64,000 nucleotides of DNA from Clostridium sardiniense. Its GTDB lineage: Bacteria > Bacillota > Clostridia > Clostridiales > Clostridiaceae. Made by a program: the position numbers and the translations under genes. Of the stretch, positions 7,878 to 16,562 are shown one piece after another (the first letter of the stretch is position 1; each line of letters begins with the position of its first letter). The DNA is taken from contig NZ_JAFBDA010000014.1 of the NCBI RefSeq assembly GCF_016907995.1, positions 21,759 through 85,758 on the forward strand, read 5' to 3'. Under the pieces are notes generated by a model that was not told the origin of the DNA, searched no databases, and was given only the letters and a program-made list of their open reading frames with translations.

Positions 7878-8701
7878 GATTTCACCCTCTCACCAGCTGA
7901 TTTTACTTTTTTATTTTCTTTATCATGCATAATGCTTAATAAAGTTCTTTTTAATTTTTCTTTATCATAATTTCTAGTTAGTCTTCCACCTATAGCAAGG
8001 GAAATTACTCCTGTTTCCTCTGAAACAATTATAACTAATGCATCTGAGTTCTCTGAAAGACCAATACCAGCTCTATGTCTAGTACCTAGCTTTTTATTTA
8101 TTCCAGTATTATTTGTTAATGGTAATACACAACCTGAAGCATAAATCCTATCTTGTCTTATAATTGTTGCCCCATCGTGAAGAGGTGTATTTACAACAAA
8201 AATATTTTCTAAAAGTGCTGAACTAACCTCGGCGTCTATTATAGTACCTGATCCAGTAACTTCTCCAAGTCCTGTTCCCTGTTCTATTGCAATTAATGCT
8301 CCTGTTTTTGTTCCTGCTAAATCTTCTACTGCTGTTACTATTTGATCTATTACTGCTTCTCTCTCTTTTACATCTCTTATATTATGAGTCTCATCAAAAG
8401 CACTTCTACCTAGATGTTCAAGTGCACGTCTAATTTCCGGTTGGAATATAATTACAAAAGAAAGAACTCCTATTGTCAATGTCTTACTTAATATGAAATA
8501 TAACATATTTAGTCTCAAAACATAACTTATTGGAATTAATGCAAGAATAAACAGAATTCCTTTTAAAAGCTGTTCTGCTCTTGTTTCCCTCATAAGCATA
8601 TATCCTTTATAAAAAATATATGAAACAACTAAAATATCTACTATTGAAAAAATAGATATATGTTTAATTGAATTTATTGCTCCAATAAAAAAATCCTGCA
8701 T
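7847..8701 (-). CDS. cdaA: Diadenylate cyclase CdaA (DacA)
   Basis: 284 residues from the ATG at 8701; a GTG nine bases upstream lies inside the GGGGTGA ribosome site and is rejected. Three membrane helices occupy about residues 15-85, followed by the DisA_N/DAC domain. The catalytic motifs are DGA (176-178, within NTPLHDGATII) and RHR (208-210, within LGTRHRAGIG). It condenses two ATP to c-di-AMP, the essential second messenger controlling potassium, osmolyte and wall homeostasis. It is the first gene of cdaA-cdaR and a COG2509 dehydrogenase. Size and topology match the family exactly. Confidence 0.96.
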   Translation of the reverse strand: MQDFFIGAINSIKHISIFSIVDILVVSYIFYKGYMLMRETRAEQLLKGILFILALIPISYVLRLNMLYFILSKTLTIGVLSFVIIFQPEIRRALEHLGRSAFDETHNIRDVKEREAVIDQIVTAVEDLAGTKTGALIAIEQGTGLGEVTGSGTIIDAEVSSALLENIFVVNTPLHDGATIIRQDRIYASGCVLPLTNNTGINKKLGTRHRAGIGLSENSDALVIIVSEETGVISLAIGGRLTRNYDKEKLKRTLLSIMHDKENKKVKSAGERVKSWIKGIQNKR

Positions 8702-8864
8702 CAGTTTCACCCCTTATTATTGTATCTTTTCTAAATTATACACCAAATACTCTAACCTTAGTATAACAGAGTTTTACTTTTTATTATTTTTAATAATATT
8801 TTAAAACCTTAAATAATATAATTTATAAGATTACTTTATTTATCTTATGAAAAGGAGGAATATT

Positions 8865-9869
8865 ATGGAGATATGTAAAGAAAAGCTAAATAAATTTATT
8901 GATTATATCAAAACAAAAAAGGTGTTGTTCTCTATTGCTTTAATAATTATTTCAATTCCATTAATACTACTTATTATAACCAAAATGACTCCATCTAGTA
9001 GAAATATTAGAGAAATCAATAGATTAGCTAAGGAGGTCTCATCTATAAATGCAACTTTAGAAAATTCAAATGACTCTGATAATGTAAATTCTGAAACTGC
9101 AAAAAATGATCTCTCAATTGCTATTATTAATTTAAATAAAGTAAAAGGCTCACTAGATGCTCTTGAAGTATCAGAAACTGTTACTGAGACAAAGACAAAA
9201 TTTGATGAAACCCTAGACTATAACATAGCATTTTGTGAACAAGCTCTATCTATGTATATGAGTCAATCAAGCCCTAGCCTTGATAATAAACTCAAAGATT
9301 ATAAAGGCGCTTTAGATAGCTTTAAAGAAAGTAATAATTCTTTAACTAAACTTAGAATAAAAAGCCTTATATCAGAAGATAGCTTAGAATTTTTTGATAA
9401 AACTTATAAGTATTTTGATACATTAATTCAAATTAATATCATGAAAGATATAACTAAAGAAAAAAATTCATCTTACATGTTATCAGCTGATAAATTAATA
9501 TCTAAATTTAAAGAAATTGATGATGATTTAAAACCAGCTTTAGAGGATATTAAGGAAAATAAGAGAGATTTAAACGTACTTCTTACAGATATTACGAATA
9601 AAAAATCTATTTTTGAGAATATTAAAAATGATTTTTATACGCTAAGTGTCCCTGAAGAAGCTACAGAACTTCATTCAAGTTTACTACAATCTATAAACAC
9701 TTATGAATCTTATATAAATTTAATTGATGATACAGTAGATTCTGATATTGATTCTAAAGATAGTCCAAAAAAATTAGATGAGTATGAAGATTCCTTTTCA
9801 AAATATACAGAGTTTATAGATTCATTAAATAAATCATGTAAGGATTTTGAATCTTTTAAAGAAAAATAG
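8865..9869 (+). CDS. Membrane-anchored helical protein of unknown function
   Basis: 334 residues from the ATG at 8865, seven bases after a perfect AAGGAGG; an ATG 18 bases upstream precedes this site and is rejected. One membrane segment at about residues 20-42 (VLFSIALIIISIPLILLIITKM) is followed by a long, Asp/Lys/Ser-rich helical region without cysteines. Predicted coiled coil is likely (repeated L/I spacing around SKFKEIDDDLKPALEDIKENKRDLNVLL). I do not recognise a family. It faces outward by the positive-inside rule. It is divergent from cdaA and 61 bases upstream of the cell-wall hydrolase gene in the same direction, so an envelope role is possible but unproven. Confidence 0.7.
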   Translation: MEICKEKLNKFIDYIKTKKVLFSIALIIISIPLILLIITKMTPSSRNIREINRLAKEVSSINATLENSNDSDNVNSETAKNDLSIAIINLNKVKGSLDALEVSETVTETKTKFDETLDYNIAFCEQALSMYMSQSSPSLDNKLKDYKGALDSFKESNNSLTKLRIKSLISEDSLEFFDKTYKYFDTLIQINIMKDITKEKNSSYMLSADKLISKFKEIDDDLKPALEDIKENKRDLNVLLTDITNKKSIFENIKNDFYTLSVPEEATELHSSLLQSINTYESYINLIDDTVDSDIDSKDSPKKLDEYEDSFSKYTEFIDSLNKSCKDFESFKEK

Positions 9870-9930
9870 TATATAATTTCTCCTTTTGGCAATAATATTC
9901 TTTGACTGGGTTGTAAAAAGGAGGTTTTTT

Positions 9931-10545
9931 ATGAAAAAGTTTGTAAGTCTTTTTTTACTTTCTATTATGTTAATGTCATCTGTAGAGGCAAATGCTTCTA
10001 TGCTTAGTTTATTTGATTATGTTTCTTTAAGTGAAGACAAATTAGATACTAATGAGAAGAAGGAAGAAAATAAAGTTGCTCTTAAAAAAGAGACAGCTGT
10101 AAAAGCAACATCAGCCACTAAAAATGAAGTTTCTAAAAATGATATAGAAGTTTTTAATCAAAATGGATCTCAGCTTAAAATAACAAAGGCTGATATTGAT
10201 CTTATGGCTAAACTTGTTTATTGTGAAAGCAGAGGTGAACCTTTTGAAGGTAAGGTTGCTGTTGCATCTGTAGTTTTAAACAGAGTTATGAGCCCTAAGT
10301 TCCCAAATACTATATCTGATGTAATCTTCCAGAAAAATGCATTCTCATGTGTGTTTGATGGAAAGATAGTTGCCCAGCCAAATGAATCTTGCTATGACGC
10401 AGTATATGAAGCAATTAGAGGAAAAGATCCAACTAATGAAGCTTTATTCTTCTATAATCCTACAATAGCAACTTGCTCTTGGATGAAGGAAACAGCAAAA
10501 AAAGATTCTAAAAAAATAGGAAATCACACATTTTTTAAACAATAA
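9931..10545 (+). CDS. SleB-type cell wall hydrolase (Hydrolase_2 domain)
   Basis: 204 residues from the ATG at 9931, with a GGAGG site; 15 codons of open frame upstream lack a ribosome site. A signal peptide (residues 1-22, KKFVSLFLLSIMLMSSVEANA) is followed by a Lys/Glu-rich linker (36-75) and a C-terminal Hydrolase_2 domain (about 88-204). Its signature is LVYCESRGEPFEGKVAVASV with probable catalytic E99, then NRVMSPKFPNTISDVIF, and the FFYNP and GNHTFFK tail. SleB/CwlJ relatives are lytic transglycosylases acting on spore cortex or vegetative wall. It lacks the SleB peptidoglycan-binding domain, so a cortex-specific role is not certain. Confidence 0.85.
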   Translation: MKKFVSLFLLSIMLMSSVEANASMLSLFDYVSLSEDKLDTNEKKEENKVALKKETAVKATSATKNEVSKNDIEVFNQNGSQLKITKADIDLMAKLVYCESRGEPFEGKVAVASVVLNRVMSPKFPNTISDVIFQKNAFSCVFDGKIVAQPNESCYDAVYEAIRGKDPTNEALFFYNPTIATCSWMKETAKKDSKKIGNHTFFKQ

Positions 10546-10575
10546 AAAGGCTCCAATTTTTGGAGCCTCTTTTTA
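10546..10575 (+). terminator. Bidirectional terminator between the hydrolase and gapN
   Basis: An 8-bp GC-rich stem (AGGCTCCA/TGGAGCCT, 10548-10568) lies between two convergent stops, with T-rich flank on the plus strand and A-rich flank on the left, so it can serve both genes. Confidence 0.9.
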
Positions 10576-12033
10576 TTATTTTAAATTTATAACTGTAGCC
10601 TTTGGTCTTGACATTGCTTCTATTGAGTAAGCAACACCTTGTGTTCCCATACCTGATGATTTTACTCCTAAGAATGGGAAGTGATCTGGTCCTCTTTCAG
10701 TCTTATTATTTACTTGAACTGTTCCAACTTCTAATCTATTAGCTACATAGAATGCTTCATTTATGTCTCTAGTAAATACTGATGATTGAAGTCCATATTC
10801 TGATTCATTGGCAATTTTTATTGCTTCATCAATTGTTTTAACTCTTATTATTGGAAGAACTGGTCCAAATGGCTCTTCCCATGCTATTCTCATGTCAACT
10901 GTTACATTATCAAATAATGTTGGCATTATTATATTTCCTTCTCTTGTTCCACCTAATAAAAGTTTAGCACCTTTTTTCTCTGCATCATTTATTATCCCTT
11001 GAACAAAGTCACATGCCTTACTACTTATTAAAGGTCCAACTGTAAAGTCTCCATCTAATGGATTTCCAACTGTTACCTTATCCATTTCTTTTAATACCCT
11101 ACTACTTAATTCATCTGCAACAGATTCCATAACAAGAACTCTTTTAACAGCTGTACATCTTTGCCCTGAATATGAAAATGCGCCAGCCACTATATTTTTA
11201 GCTGCTAAATCTAAATCAGCATCCTCTAAAACTATAGCTGCATCTTTCCCACCAAGCTCCATTAAAAGTGGTTTCATTTCAGTAATCTTAGATATTCTTC
11301 TTCCAACTTCACTACTTCCAGTAAAGTTAACAAAATCTATATCTTTATGTGTTACAACATAATCTCCAATTTCGCTTCCCTTACCAGTGATTGTATTTAC
11401 AACACCGCTTGGTATTCCTGCTTCATTAAATGCTTTTGCTAGATATAATCCACATATGCTACCTTGAGTTGCAGGTTTAAATACAACAGTGTTACCAGCC
11501 ATTAATGCAGGTGCTATTTTAGATCCCGCTAAATTCACTGGATAATTAAATGGTGAAATTGCAAGTACAACTCCAAGTGGTTCTCTTGTAACTATTGATA
11601 TCTTATCATTTTTAAATCCAGGGAAAGAATCTCCCGGTATTGATTCACCCTTTATATTTTCTGCAGTATCTGCTGTAAATCTTATTAAATCAGCAGTTCT
11701 TTTTATTTCTGACATACAACTCTTTCTATCCTTAGATATTTCAAGAGCCATAATATCAGCCATTTCTTCTATTCTTTCTTCTAATAAATCAGCTACATTG
11801 TGTAATAATCTTGATTTCTGATTAGTTGGAACTTCTCTCCATTTCTTTTGAGCATCCTTAGCTACACTAATAGCTTCATCTACAGCTTCTTTGCTCATAG
11901 CTTCTACAAATCCTACTATTTGTTCATTTGCAGGTGATTTTATTTCTATTAATTTAGTACTATCTTTTACTATCCAATTACCATTTAATAAGTTTCCATA
12001 TATAGAAACTCCATTTTTTTCTTCTTTAAACAT
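10576..12033 (-). CDS. gapN: NADP-dependent non-phosphorylating glyceraldehyde-3-phosphate dehydrogenase
   Basis: 485 residues from the ATG at 12033, which follows AAGGAGG by 11-12 bases. A longer frame starting at 12063 overlaps the upstream stop as ATGA, so a coupled start cannot be excluded. It is an aldehyde dehydrogenase with oxyanion N163 (ISPFNYP), general base E259 (LMELGGKDAAIV) and nucleophile C293 (SGQRCTAVKRV). The closest family I recognise is GapN: it oxidises glyceraldehyde-3-phosphate directly to 3-phosphoglycerate, making NADPH without ATP. In clostridia this supplies biosynthetic NADPH. An alternative is another semialdehyde dehydrogenase. Confidence 0.85.
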   Translation of the reverse strand: MFKEEKNGVSIYGNLLNGNWIVKDSTKLIEIKSPANEQIVGFVEAMSKEAVDEAISVAKDAQKKWREVPTNQKSRLLHNVADLLEERIEEMADIMALEISKDRKSCMSEIKRTADLIRFTADTAENIKGESIPGDSFPGFKNDKISIVTREPLGVVLAISPFNYPVNLAGSKIAPALMAGNTVVFKPATQGSICGLYLAKAFNEAGIPSGVVNTITGKGSEIGDYVVTHKDIDFVNFTGSSEVGRRISKITEMKPLLMELGGKDAAIVLEDADLDLAAKNIVAGAFSYSGQRCTAVKRVLVMESVADELSSRVLKEMDKVTVGNPLDGDFTVGPLISSKACDFVQGIINDAEKKGAKLLLGGTREGNIIMPTLFDNVTVDMRIAWEEPFGPVLPIIRVKTIDEAIKIANESEYGLQSSVFTRDINEAFYVANRLEVGTVQVNNKTERGPDHFPFLGVKSSGMGTQGVAYSIEAMSRPKATVINLK

Positions 12034-12059
12034 ATAATATAAGCCCTCCTTATCTTGCT

Positions 12060-12503
12060 TCATTTCATTAAATTATTTATCCATTCTTCCACTATTTTAT
12101 TCATCATATCTTTATCTTGGCATTTAAATCCTAAAATAGATTGAATTAATTCTTCTCTTAGTTTTTCTCTATTTAAATAATCAACACATTTATTACAAAA
12201 TCCATTTGAGAATTCTTTATAGGCACGCTGTAAATTTATCTCTATATTCTCTTCTTTACAGTCATTAACTAAAGTTTTTAATATATCCTCTAAATCATCT
12301 AATTTATCATGTAGAGGATTATCTACATTAGCTTCTTCAACCTCATTTATAAGTTCATTCTCATAATCTTCTTTTTCAGCATCTATTAATGTTTCTGTAT
12401 AATCTTTATACTGCATTTTTGCCTTTTGTAATAGCGCTTTCATTCTTCTAACTGTATATTCTTTTGTTGTTTTGCATAATATTCTATTTAAATTATCTTC
12501 CAT
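12060..12503 (-). CDS. Hypothetical acidic helical protein upstream of gapN
   Basis: 147 residues from the ATG nine bases after GGAG. I do not recognise a family. The protein is hydrophilic, Glu/Asp/Lys-rich and probably all-helical, with no signal peptide or membrane segment. Four cysteines occur: C7 or so in RILCKTT, a CNKC pair in NGFCNKCVDYL near residue 107, and FKCQDKD near 128; the CNKC pair might bind metal or form a disulfide but there is no complete zinc pattern. Its TGA stop overlaps an ATG in the gapN frame, so the two genes are probably expressed together. Confidence 0.6.
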   Translation of the reverse strand: MEDNLNRILCKTTKEYTVRRMKALLQKAKMQYKDYTETLIDAEKEDYENELINEVEEANVDNPLHDKLDDLEDILKTLVNDCKEENIEINLQRAYKEFSNGFCNKCVDYLNREKLREELIQSILGFKCQDKDMMNKIVEEWINNLMK

Positions 12504-12692
12504 AAACATCATCTCCTAATAATTCTCTTTATGGATTCTTCTTTTGTAAATAATCAATAAATATTCTAATTGAGTTTACTTATCATTTATTTAATAATAA
12601 CACTAAATATAGATTTTAAAAATAACTTTTATTAAATTTAATCTTTTGTTAACAAATAATAATTATCAATTAATATATAAAAATTTAGAAAT

Positions 12693-12712
12693 TAATAAAA
12701 TATTTTATTAAT
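12693..12712 (-). terminator. AT-only palindrome, possible terminator of the 12.7-kb gene
   Basis: A perfect 20-base palindrome built only of A and T (arm TTAATAAAAT) lies 13 bases past the stop at 12725 and is followed on the minus strand by a T-rich stretch. The stem is weak because it has no G-C pair. Confidence 0.35.
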
Positions 12713-12724
12713 CTCTATAGTTAA

Positions 12725-13027
12725 TTACTTTATCTTATTTTTTATCCCATCTCTAAGATATTCTAAGTATTCTGTATTTGCTCCATTTTCTTTTAATATT
12801 TCTATTCTTTCTGAAGCTCTATTTATACTCTCTCTAGCCTCTCTAAAATCTTTTTGTTTTATGCAAGTACTAGTATATTCTAAAAGATAATCTACTTTCA
12901 TTACATCTTTTGCAATATTTTCTTTATCTTTATTAACTAAGTCTAGTATTATATCGTAAACCTTTGGTGAGGTATTTTCTCTTGCTATATATAATAAATC
13001 ATTATTCTTACTTGTTTTCTTTGCCAT
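12725..13027 (-). CDS. Hypothetical small helical protein
   Basis: 100 residues, starting MAKKTSKNNDLLYIAREN, with an AAGGAG site before the ATG. The body contains two helix-turn-helix-like repeats (YLLEYTSTCIKQKDFREARESINRASERIEILKENG) that look like a TPR-type helical pair, so a protein-interaction role is conceivable. No enzymatic motif, signal or membrane segment is visible. Both neighbours on the minus strand are more than 80 bases away, and it appears to be monocistronic. I cannot assign a function. Confidence 0.6.
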   Translation of the reverse strand: MAKKTSKNNDLLYIARENTSPKVYDIILDLVNKDKENIAKDVMKVDYLLEYTSTCIKQKDFREARESINRASERIEILKENGANTEYLEYLRDGIKNKIK

Positions 13028-13082
13028 CTTTATTCTCCTTATATTTTTATATTATCTGTATTTTAAAACAAAATTTTATAAA

Positions 13083-13108
13083 AAAAAAGTGGCTTAGCCA
13101 CTTTTTTA
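13083..13108 (-). terminator. Bidirectional terminator after the sulfite/nitrite reductase gene
   Basis: A 7-bp core stem (AAGTGGC/GCCACTT, 13087-13103) with a 3-base loop, extended by A and T runs on either side, immediately past the stop at 13114. Confidence 0.9.
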
Positions 13109-13113
13109 TTATA

Positions 13114-14676
13114 TTAAACTAAATATTTGTTTACTATATTTCTAAATTCTTCTTTATTTTCTACATACCACTCATTGAATTTAGCATTATCTTTTTCAAG
13201 TACAGTATATAAATCATATATAAAATTAGGAATTTCTTCATCTAATATATCACCATATACTTCTCCAAGCTTTGCTTCTCCAATTGCAAACTTTCCACCT
13301 ACATGAAGTTCAAAGCATTTTCTTGGTGTATCATTTACTCTCTTTGATTTCCCTGTAAATCCAAGTTCCCCAATCTCATGTACACCACATGAATTTGTAC
13401 ATCCTGATATATGCATTACAGGTAATAGGTCCTTCTCTACATTTTCATTTGAAAGTTTATCTAAAATACTCTTTAATAATCCTTGACTATTAGCTAGCCC
13501 CATTTGGCATATTGGTACCCCAATACATGATACAGATTGCATTACCTTTATTTCTCCACCATGACCTTGAGTTAACTCTATCATCTTTTCAGCTTCTTTA
13601 CCATTAAGGTTTCTTATATACATGCCCTCTTCCATAGTAAATCTGAAATCTACTGCTTCCATATCTTTTGTTGCATCAATAATACCTTTAAGATCTGACA
13701 TATTTAATTTACCACCAAATGGATGGAAGTAAACACTATAAAGTCCATCTTGTTTTTGCTCTACTAGTCTTGAATGTTTTACATCGGATTTATATCCTTT
13801 TTTAGTAACTTCATATTCTTTAACATCTATTTTTAAATCTTTATTTTCAAATTGCTCTGCTAAATGCTTCTTATAACATTTTACAAACTCTTCTTCTCCC
13901 ATTCTTTCAACAATATATCTTATACGAGCTTTATTCTTATTCGAATAATCTCCTTCTGCCATAAATAAATCTACCATAGCTTGAACATGATATATTACAT
14001 CTTCTGGTTTTATAAGTTCATCATATTCAACTGATAATCTTGGATTTCTTCCAAGTCCGCCACCTAGATAAACTTTAAACATATTTTCTCCATTTTCTTT
14101 TACTGCTAAGAATCCTAAATCTGTTGCTGTACAGTGTGGTGCATCAGCTAAATTATTAGCCATTGCTATTTTTATTTTTCTAGGTAACTTATAAGTATAT
14201 ACTCTTTGCATAATATATTCATTTACAGCTTCTGCATATGGAGTCACATCAAAAGCTTCTCCTTTTTCTACACCTGAAAGAGGTGATATTGCAACATTTC
14301 TTGGGAAGTTCCCACCTGATCCTCTTGTGTATATCCCATAATCCATTGCTTCTTCCATTAAGTCACATACATCATCTATTCCTAATCCATGTAATTGTAT
14401 GGCCTCTCTTGTTGTTGGATGAATCCACTCTAAGTTATATCTACTTGCCCACTCATATATCTTAGCAAGATCTTCTTTAGTTGCTCTTCCTGAAGGAGTT
14501 TTTAATCTTATCATGAACTCTTGTCCACCTCTATGTGCGTAAACACCCATTCCCCCAGACATTCCTTTAAATTGTGCTACATTGATCTCTTTGTTTAAAA
14601 ACTTATGTCCGTTTTCCCTAAACGTAATAATTTCTTCCTTTAATATTTTATTTAATTCCTTATTTAAGTTATTCAT
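13114..14676 (-). CDS. Siroheme/[4Fe-4S] sulfite or nitrite reductase, ferredoxin type
   Basis: 520 residues from the ATG at 14676 (GAGGTGATT site). It has the two-fold nitrite/sulfite reductase layout: an N-terminal ferredoxin-like half (about 45-110), the siroheme-binding half with R90 and R126-region basic residues, and the cluster ligands C384, C390, C426 and C430 in SCIGVPIC and GCTNSC. These C-x5-C and C-x3-C spacings are differ slightly from plant-type enzymes but keep four ligands bridging the cluster to siroheme. It makes a six-electron reduction of sulfite to sulfide or nitrite to ammonia; the substrate cannot be told by eye. It is monocistronic, with a striking palindrome in its upstream region. 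Confidence 0.88.
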   Translation of the reverse strand: MNNLNKELNKILKEEIITFRENGHKFLNKEINVAQFKGMSGGMGVYAHRGGQEFMIRLKTPSGRATKEDLAKIYEWASRYNLEWIHPTTREAIQLHGLGIDDVCDLMEEAMDYGIYTRGSGGNFPRNVAISPLSGVEKGEAFDVTPYAEAVNEYIMQRVYTYKLPRKIKIAMANNLADAPHCTATDLGFLAVKENGENMFKVYLGGGLGRNPRLSVEYDELIKPEDVIYHVQAMVDLFMAEGDYSNKNKARIRYIVERMGEEEFVKCYKKHLAEQFENKDLKIDVKEYEVTKKGYKSDVKHSRLVEQKQDGLYSVYFHPFGGKLNMSDLKGIIDATKDMEAVDFRFTMEEGMYIRNLNGKEAEKMIELTQGHGGEIKVMQSVSCIGVPICQMGLANSQGLLKSILDKLSNENVEKDLLPVMHISGCTNSCGVHEIGELGFTGKSKRVNDTPRKCFELHVGGKFAIGEAKLGEVYGDILDEEIPNFIYDLYTVLEKDNAKFNEWYVENKEEFRNIVNKYLV

Positions 14677-14744
14677 TAACAATCACCTCTTCTATCTATT
14701 TTATCCTTTGCAATGTACATCGTAAACGAAGATTTTATTATGAT

Positions 14745-14768
14745 AATCATAGGTAAATACCTATGATT
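14745..14768. promoter_or_regulatory. Perfect 24-base palindromic operator candidate upstream of the reductase gene
   Basis: Two perfect 11-base arms (AATCATAGGTA and its complement) flank a 2-base centre. It lies 69 bases upstream of the reductase start and only 12 bases past the stop of the converging-order ABC gene. It lacks a following T run on the minus strand, which favours a protein-binding site over a terminator. Confidence 0.5.
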
Positions 14769-14779
14769 TAAAAACTTTT

Positions 14780-15559
14780 TTAAATATTTTTTCTATCATT
14801 CATCTCTTTATATGCAAGAATTGTTAGTAATATAAAACATATTGATGTAACTATAATACTAAATATAACCAATCCATAATATCCATAATTTATTATATCT
14901 ATAGGTTTAATATTTTCAAAAGGAGAAAATATTTTTAAAATTTCTAATTTATATGAGAACCTTGAAACTACTCCTAAAATATATGTATAAACAACTACTA
15001 CGAAAGAAATTATTATACTAATAACTTTATTATTAGATACTAATGAGATGATAAACCCTATGCTCATAAAAAATATACCTATTATAAATACTCCTATTAG
15101 TAGATTTACTTCCTCTAATAATACATACTCTATTTTCCCATCTATAGGCGTAACAAGCACAATCATTATGAATGTTGCCATTCCTATCATCAGTGTATAT
15201 GCTAAAAATTTTTCTATATTTCCTAATATCTTAGAAAATAAATAATCATTAGTACTTGTATTATCTTCTTTTTTATCTAAAAATGCACACGCTCCAAGAG
15301 TCCCTCCATAAATACCTGCAATTATATAGATGTAATCAAACATATATGCCATATAATTAACTATACTAGTATAATTAACTAACGGTCTCATTTCACTAAA
15401 CTTATTTATATTAAGAATATCTGAATCTATAATTTTCTTTATATTGATTTCAATTAGCGGATATATTGATAAAAATAATATAATAATAATTGAAGTAAAG
15501 ATACTAAACATAACTACAAACTTTATATCCTTGTTTATTTCTTCTCTTATAGCCTTCAT
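14780..15559 (-). CDS. ABC-2 type exporter permease (second of a pair)
   Basis: 259 residues from the ATG nine bases after GGAG. Six hydrophobic segments are visible (around residues 20-40, 75-100, 115-135, 150-185, 190-210, 225-250) in the ABC-2 arrangement, with the short polar N terminus MKAIREEINKDIKF. It is clearly paralogous to the next gene upstream, sharing the SIVTS..ILFLSIYPLI and MAYMFDYIYIIAGIYGGTLG blocks. Together with that permease and the ATPase at 16.6-17.4 kb it would form an efflux transporter of unknown substrate. A strong terminator separates it from the first permease, so its expression may be lower or independent. Confidence 0.8.
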   Translation of the reverse strand: MKAIREEINKDIKFVVMFSIFTSIIIILFLSIYPLIEINIKKIIDSDILNINKFSEMRPLVNYTSIVNYMAYMFDYIYIIAGIYGGTLGACAFLDKKEDNTSTNDYLFSKILGNIEKFLAYTLMIGMATFIMIVLVTPIDGKIEYVLLEEVNLLIGVFIIGIFFMSIGFIISLVSNNKVISIIISFVVVVYTYILGVVSRFSYKLEILKIFSPFENIKPIDIINYGYYGLVIFSIIVTSICFILLTILAYKEMNDRKNI

Positions 15560-15698
15560 ACCCATCATCTCCTATCCATCTAATCATATTCTCCATTTTT
15601 CTTTGTATTATACTATTAATTAATAGATAATATTTTAAATCTAAATAAATAATAAATGAATTAAAATTTATTGCTTCTATAAATAGCTTCTCATATAT

Positions 15699-15739
15699 AA
15701 AAGTGCAGACTCCCTAATATCTAGAGAGTCTGCACTTTT
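15699..15739 (-). terminator. Strong hairpin between the two ABC-2 permease genes
   Basis: A 14-bp perfect stem (AAAAGTGCAGACTC and complement) with a 13-base loop, 5 bases past the first permease stop, ending in T4 then AT-rich sequence on the minus strand. It splits what would otherwise be one operon. Confidence 0.85.
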
Positions 15740-15743
15740 AGTT

Positions 15744-16559
15744 TTAAATTTTAAAGTCTTTCCTTCTGTATATAATCACACTATATATGATACATATTAG
15801 TATAATACAAAGACTTCCTATAATATATGGAACATTTAGTCCATCTTTTACTATTTCACCTGGAATAAAATTTTCATAAGGAGAAATTATTCTTAACCAG
15901 TTTACATTTTCTTTTATCTTAGAGATTACACCAATAAAATATGTTGCGAAAAATACTCCAAGAGATAGTGCTATAGCACTCTTTGAGCTTTTTATTATAG
16001 TTGAAATTAAAAATCCTACGCTTAAAAATACTAATCCAACTACAGTAAATCCTATACATATGTTTCTAGTATCTACTAATACCTTTAATAAGTCTGTTCC
16101 ATCAGGTGCTAGAACCATCATAAGTATTATAGATACTATACTTATAATTATAGAAAATATTAAAAATATTAATAAATTTGATATTATCTTCATTCCTGCT
16201 ATCTTTTCTCTTGATACTGGCTTTGAATAAAGAAATTCTATAGTCCCATCACTTTCTTCACTTATTAATGAATTAACACCAAGTATGCCACCATATATTC
16301 CTGATACCATCAATATATATTGAAATGAATAAGCAAAGTATTCTATTATATTAGAAAAATTAGGTGTATCTTTCATATTAAACATTTCAAGCATTGCCTT
16401 TGGAAGAGCATCTATTTCTGCATTTATTATATCCACCATCCCACTGTCTTTAAAAGATGGATAAAGAGACATAAATAAAATTAATATAAGAGAGGTTACA
16501 ATGCTCCATGTTAATAGCGATTTAATGCTTCTTTTTAATTCTACTTTTATAATATTCAC
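15744..16559 (-). CDS. ABC-2 type exporter permease (first of a pair)
   Basis: 271 residues with six hydrophobic segments. The N terminus (MNIIKVELKRSIKSLLTWSIV) and the block YFAYSFQYILMVSGIYGGILGVNSLISEESDGTIE-like region, including the polar ESDGTIEFLYSKPVSREKI loop, are typical of ABC-2 permeases of the YtrC/bacteriocin-resistance type. The start is GTG at 16559; its GGGGAGGAG site overlaps the ATPase stop three bases away, so the ATPase and this permease are translationally coupled. Substrate unknown; family members often export lipophilic peptides or antibiotics. Confidence 0.85.
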   Translation of the reverse strand: MNIIKVELKRSIKSLLTWSIVTSLILILFMSLYPSFKDSGMVDIINAEIDALPKAMLEMFNMKDTPNFSNIIEYFAYSFQYILMVSGIYGGILGVNSLISEESDGTIEFLYSKPVSREKIAGMKIISNLLIFLIFSIIISIVSIILMMVLAPDGTDLLKVLVDTRNICIGFTVVGLVFLSVGFLISTIIKSSKSAIALSLGVFFATYFIGVISKIKENVNWLRIISPYENFIPGEIVKDGLNVPYIIGSLCIILICIIYSVIIYRRKDFKI

Positions 16560-16562
16560 TAC

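Noticed and set aside
12645..12656. Perfect palindrome TTTGTTAACAAA upstream of the 12.06-kb gene, considered as a Rex half-site.
   Set aside because: The Rex consensus requires a four-base spacer between half-sites, which is absent; a short AT palindrome is expected by chance here.
14745..14768. Terminator for the ABC-2 permease gene ending at 14780.
   Set aside because: The hairpin would have only a two-base loop and no T-tract follows on the minus strand, so an operator is preferred.
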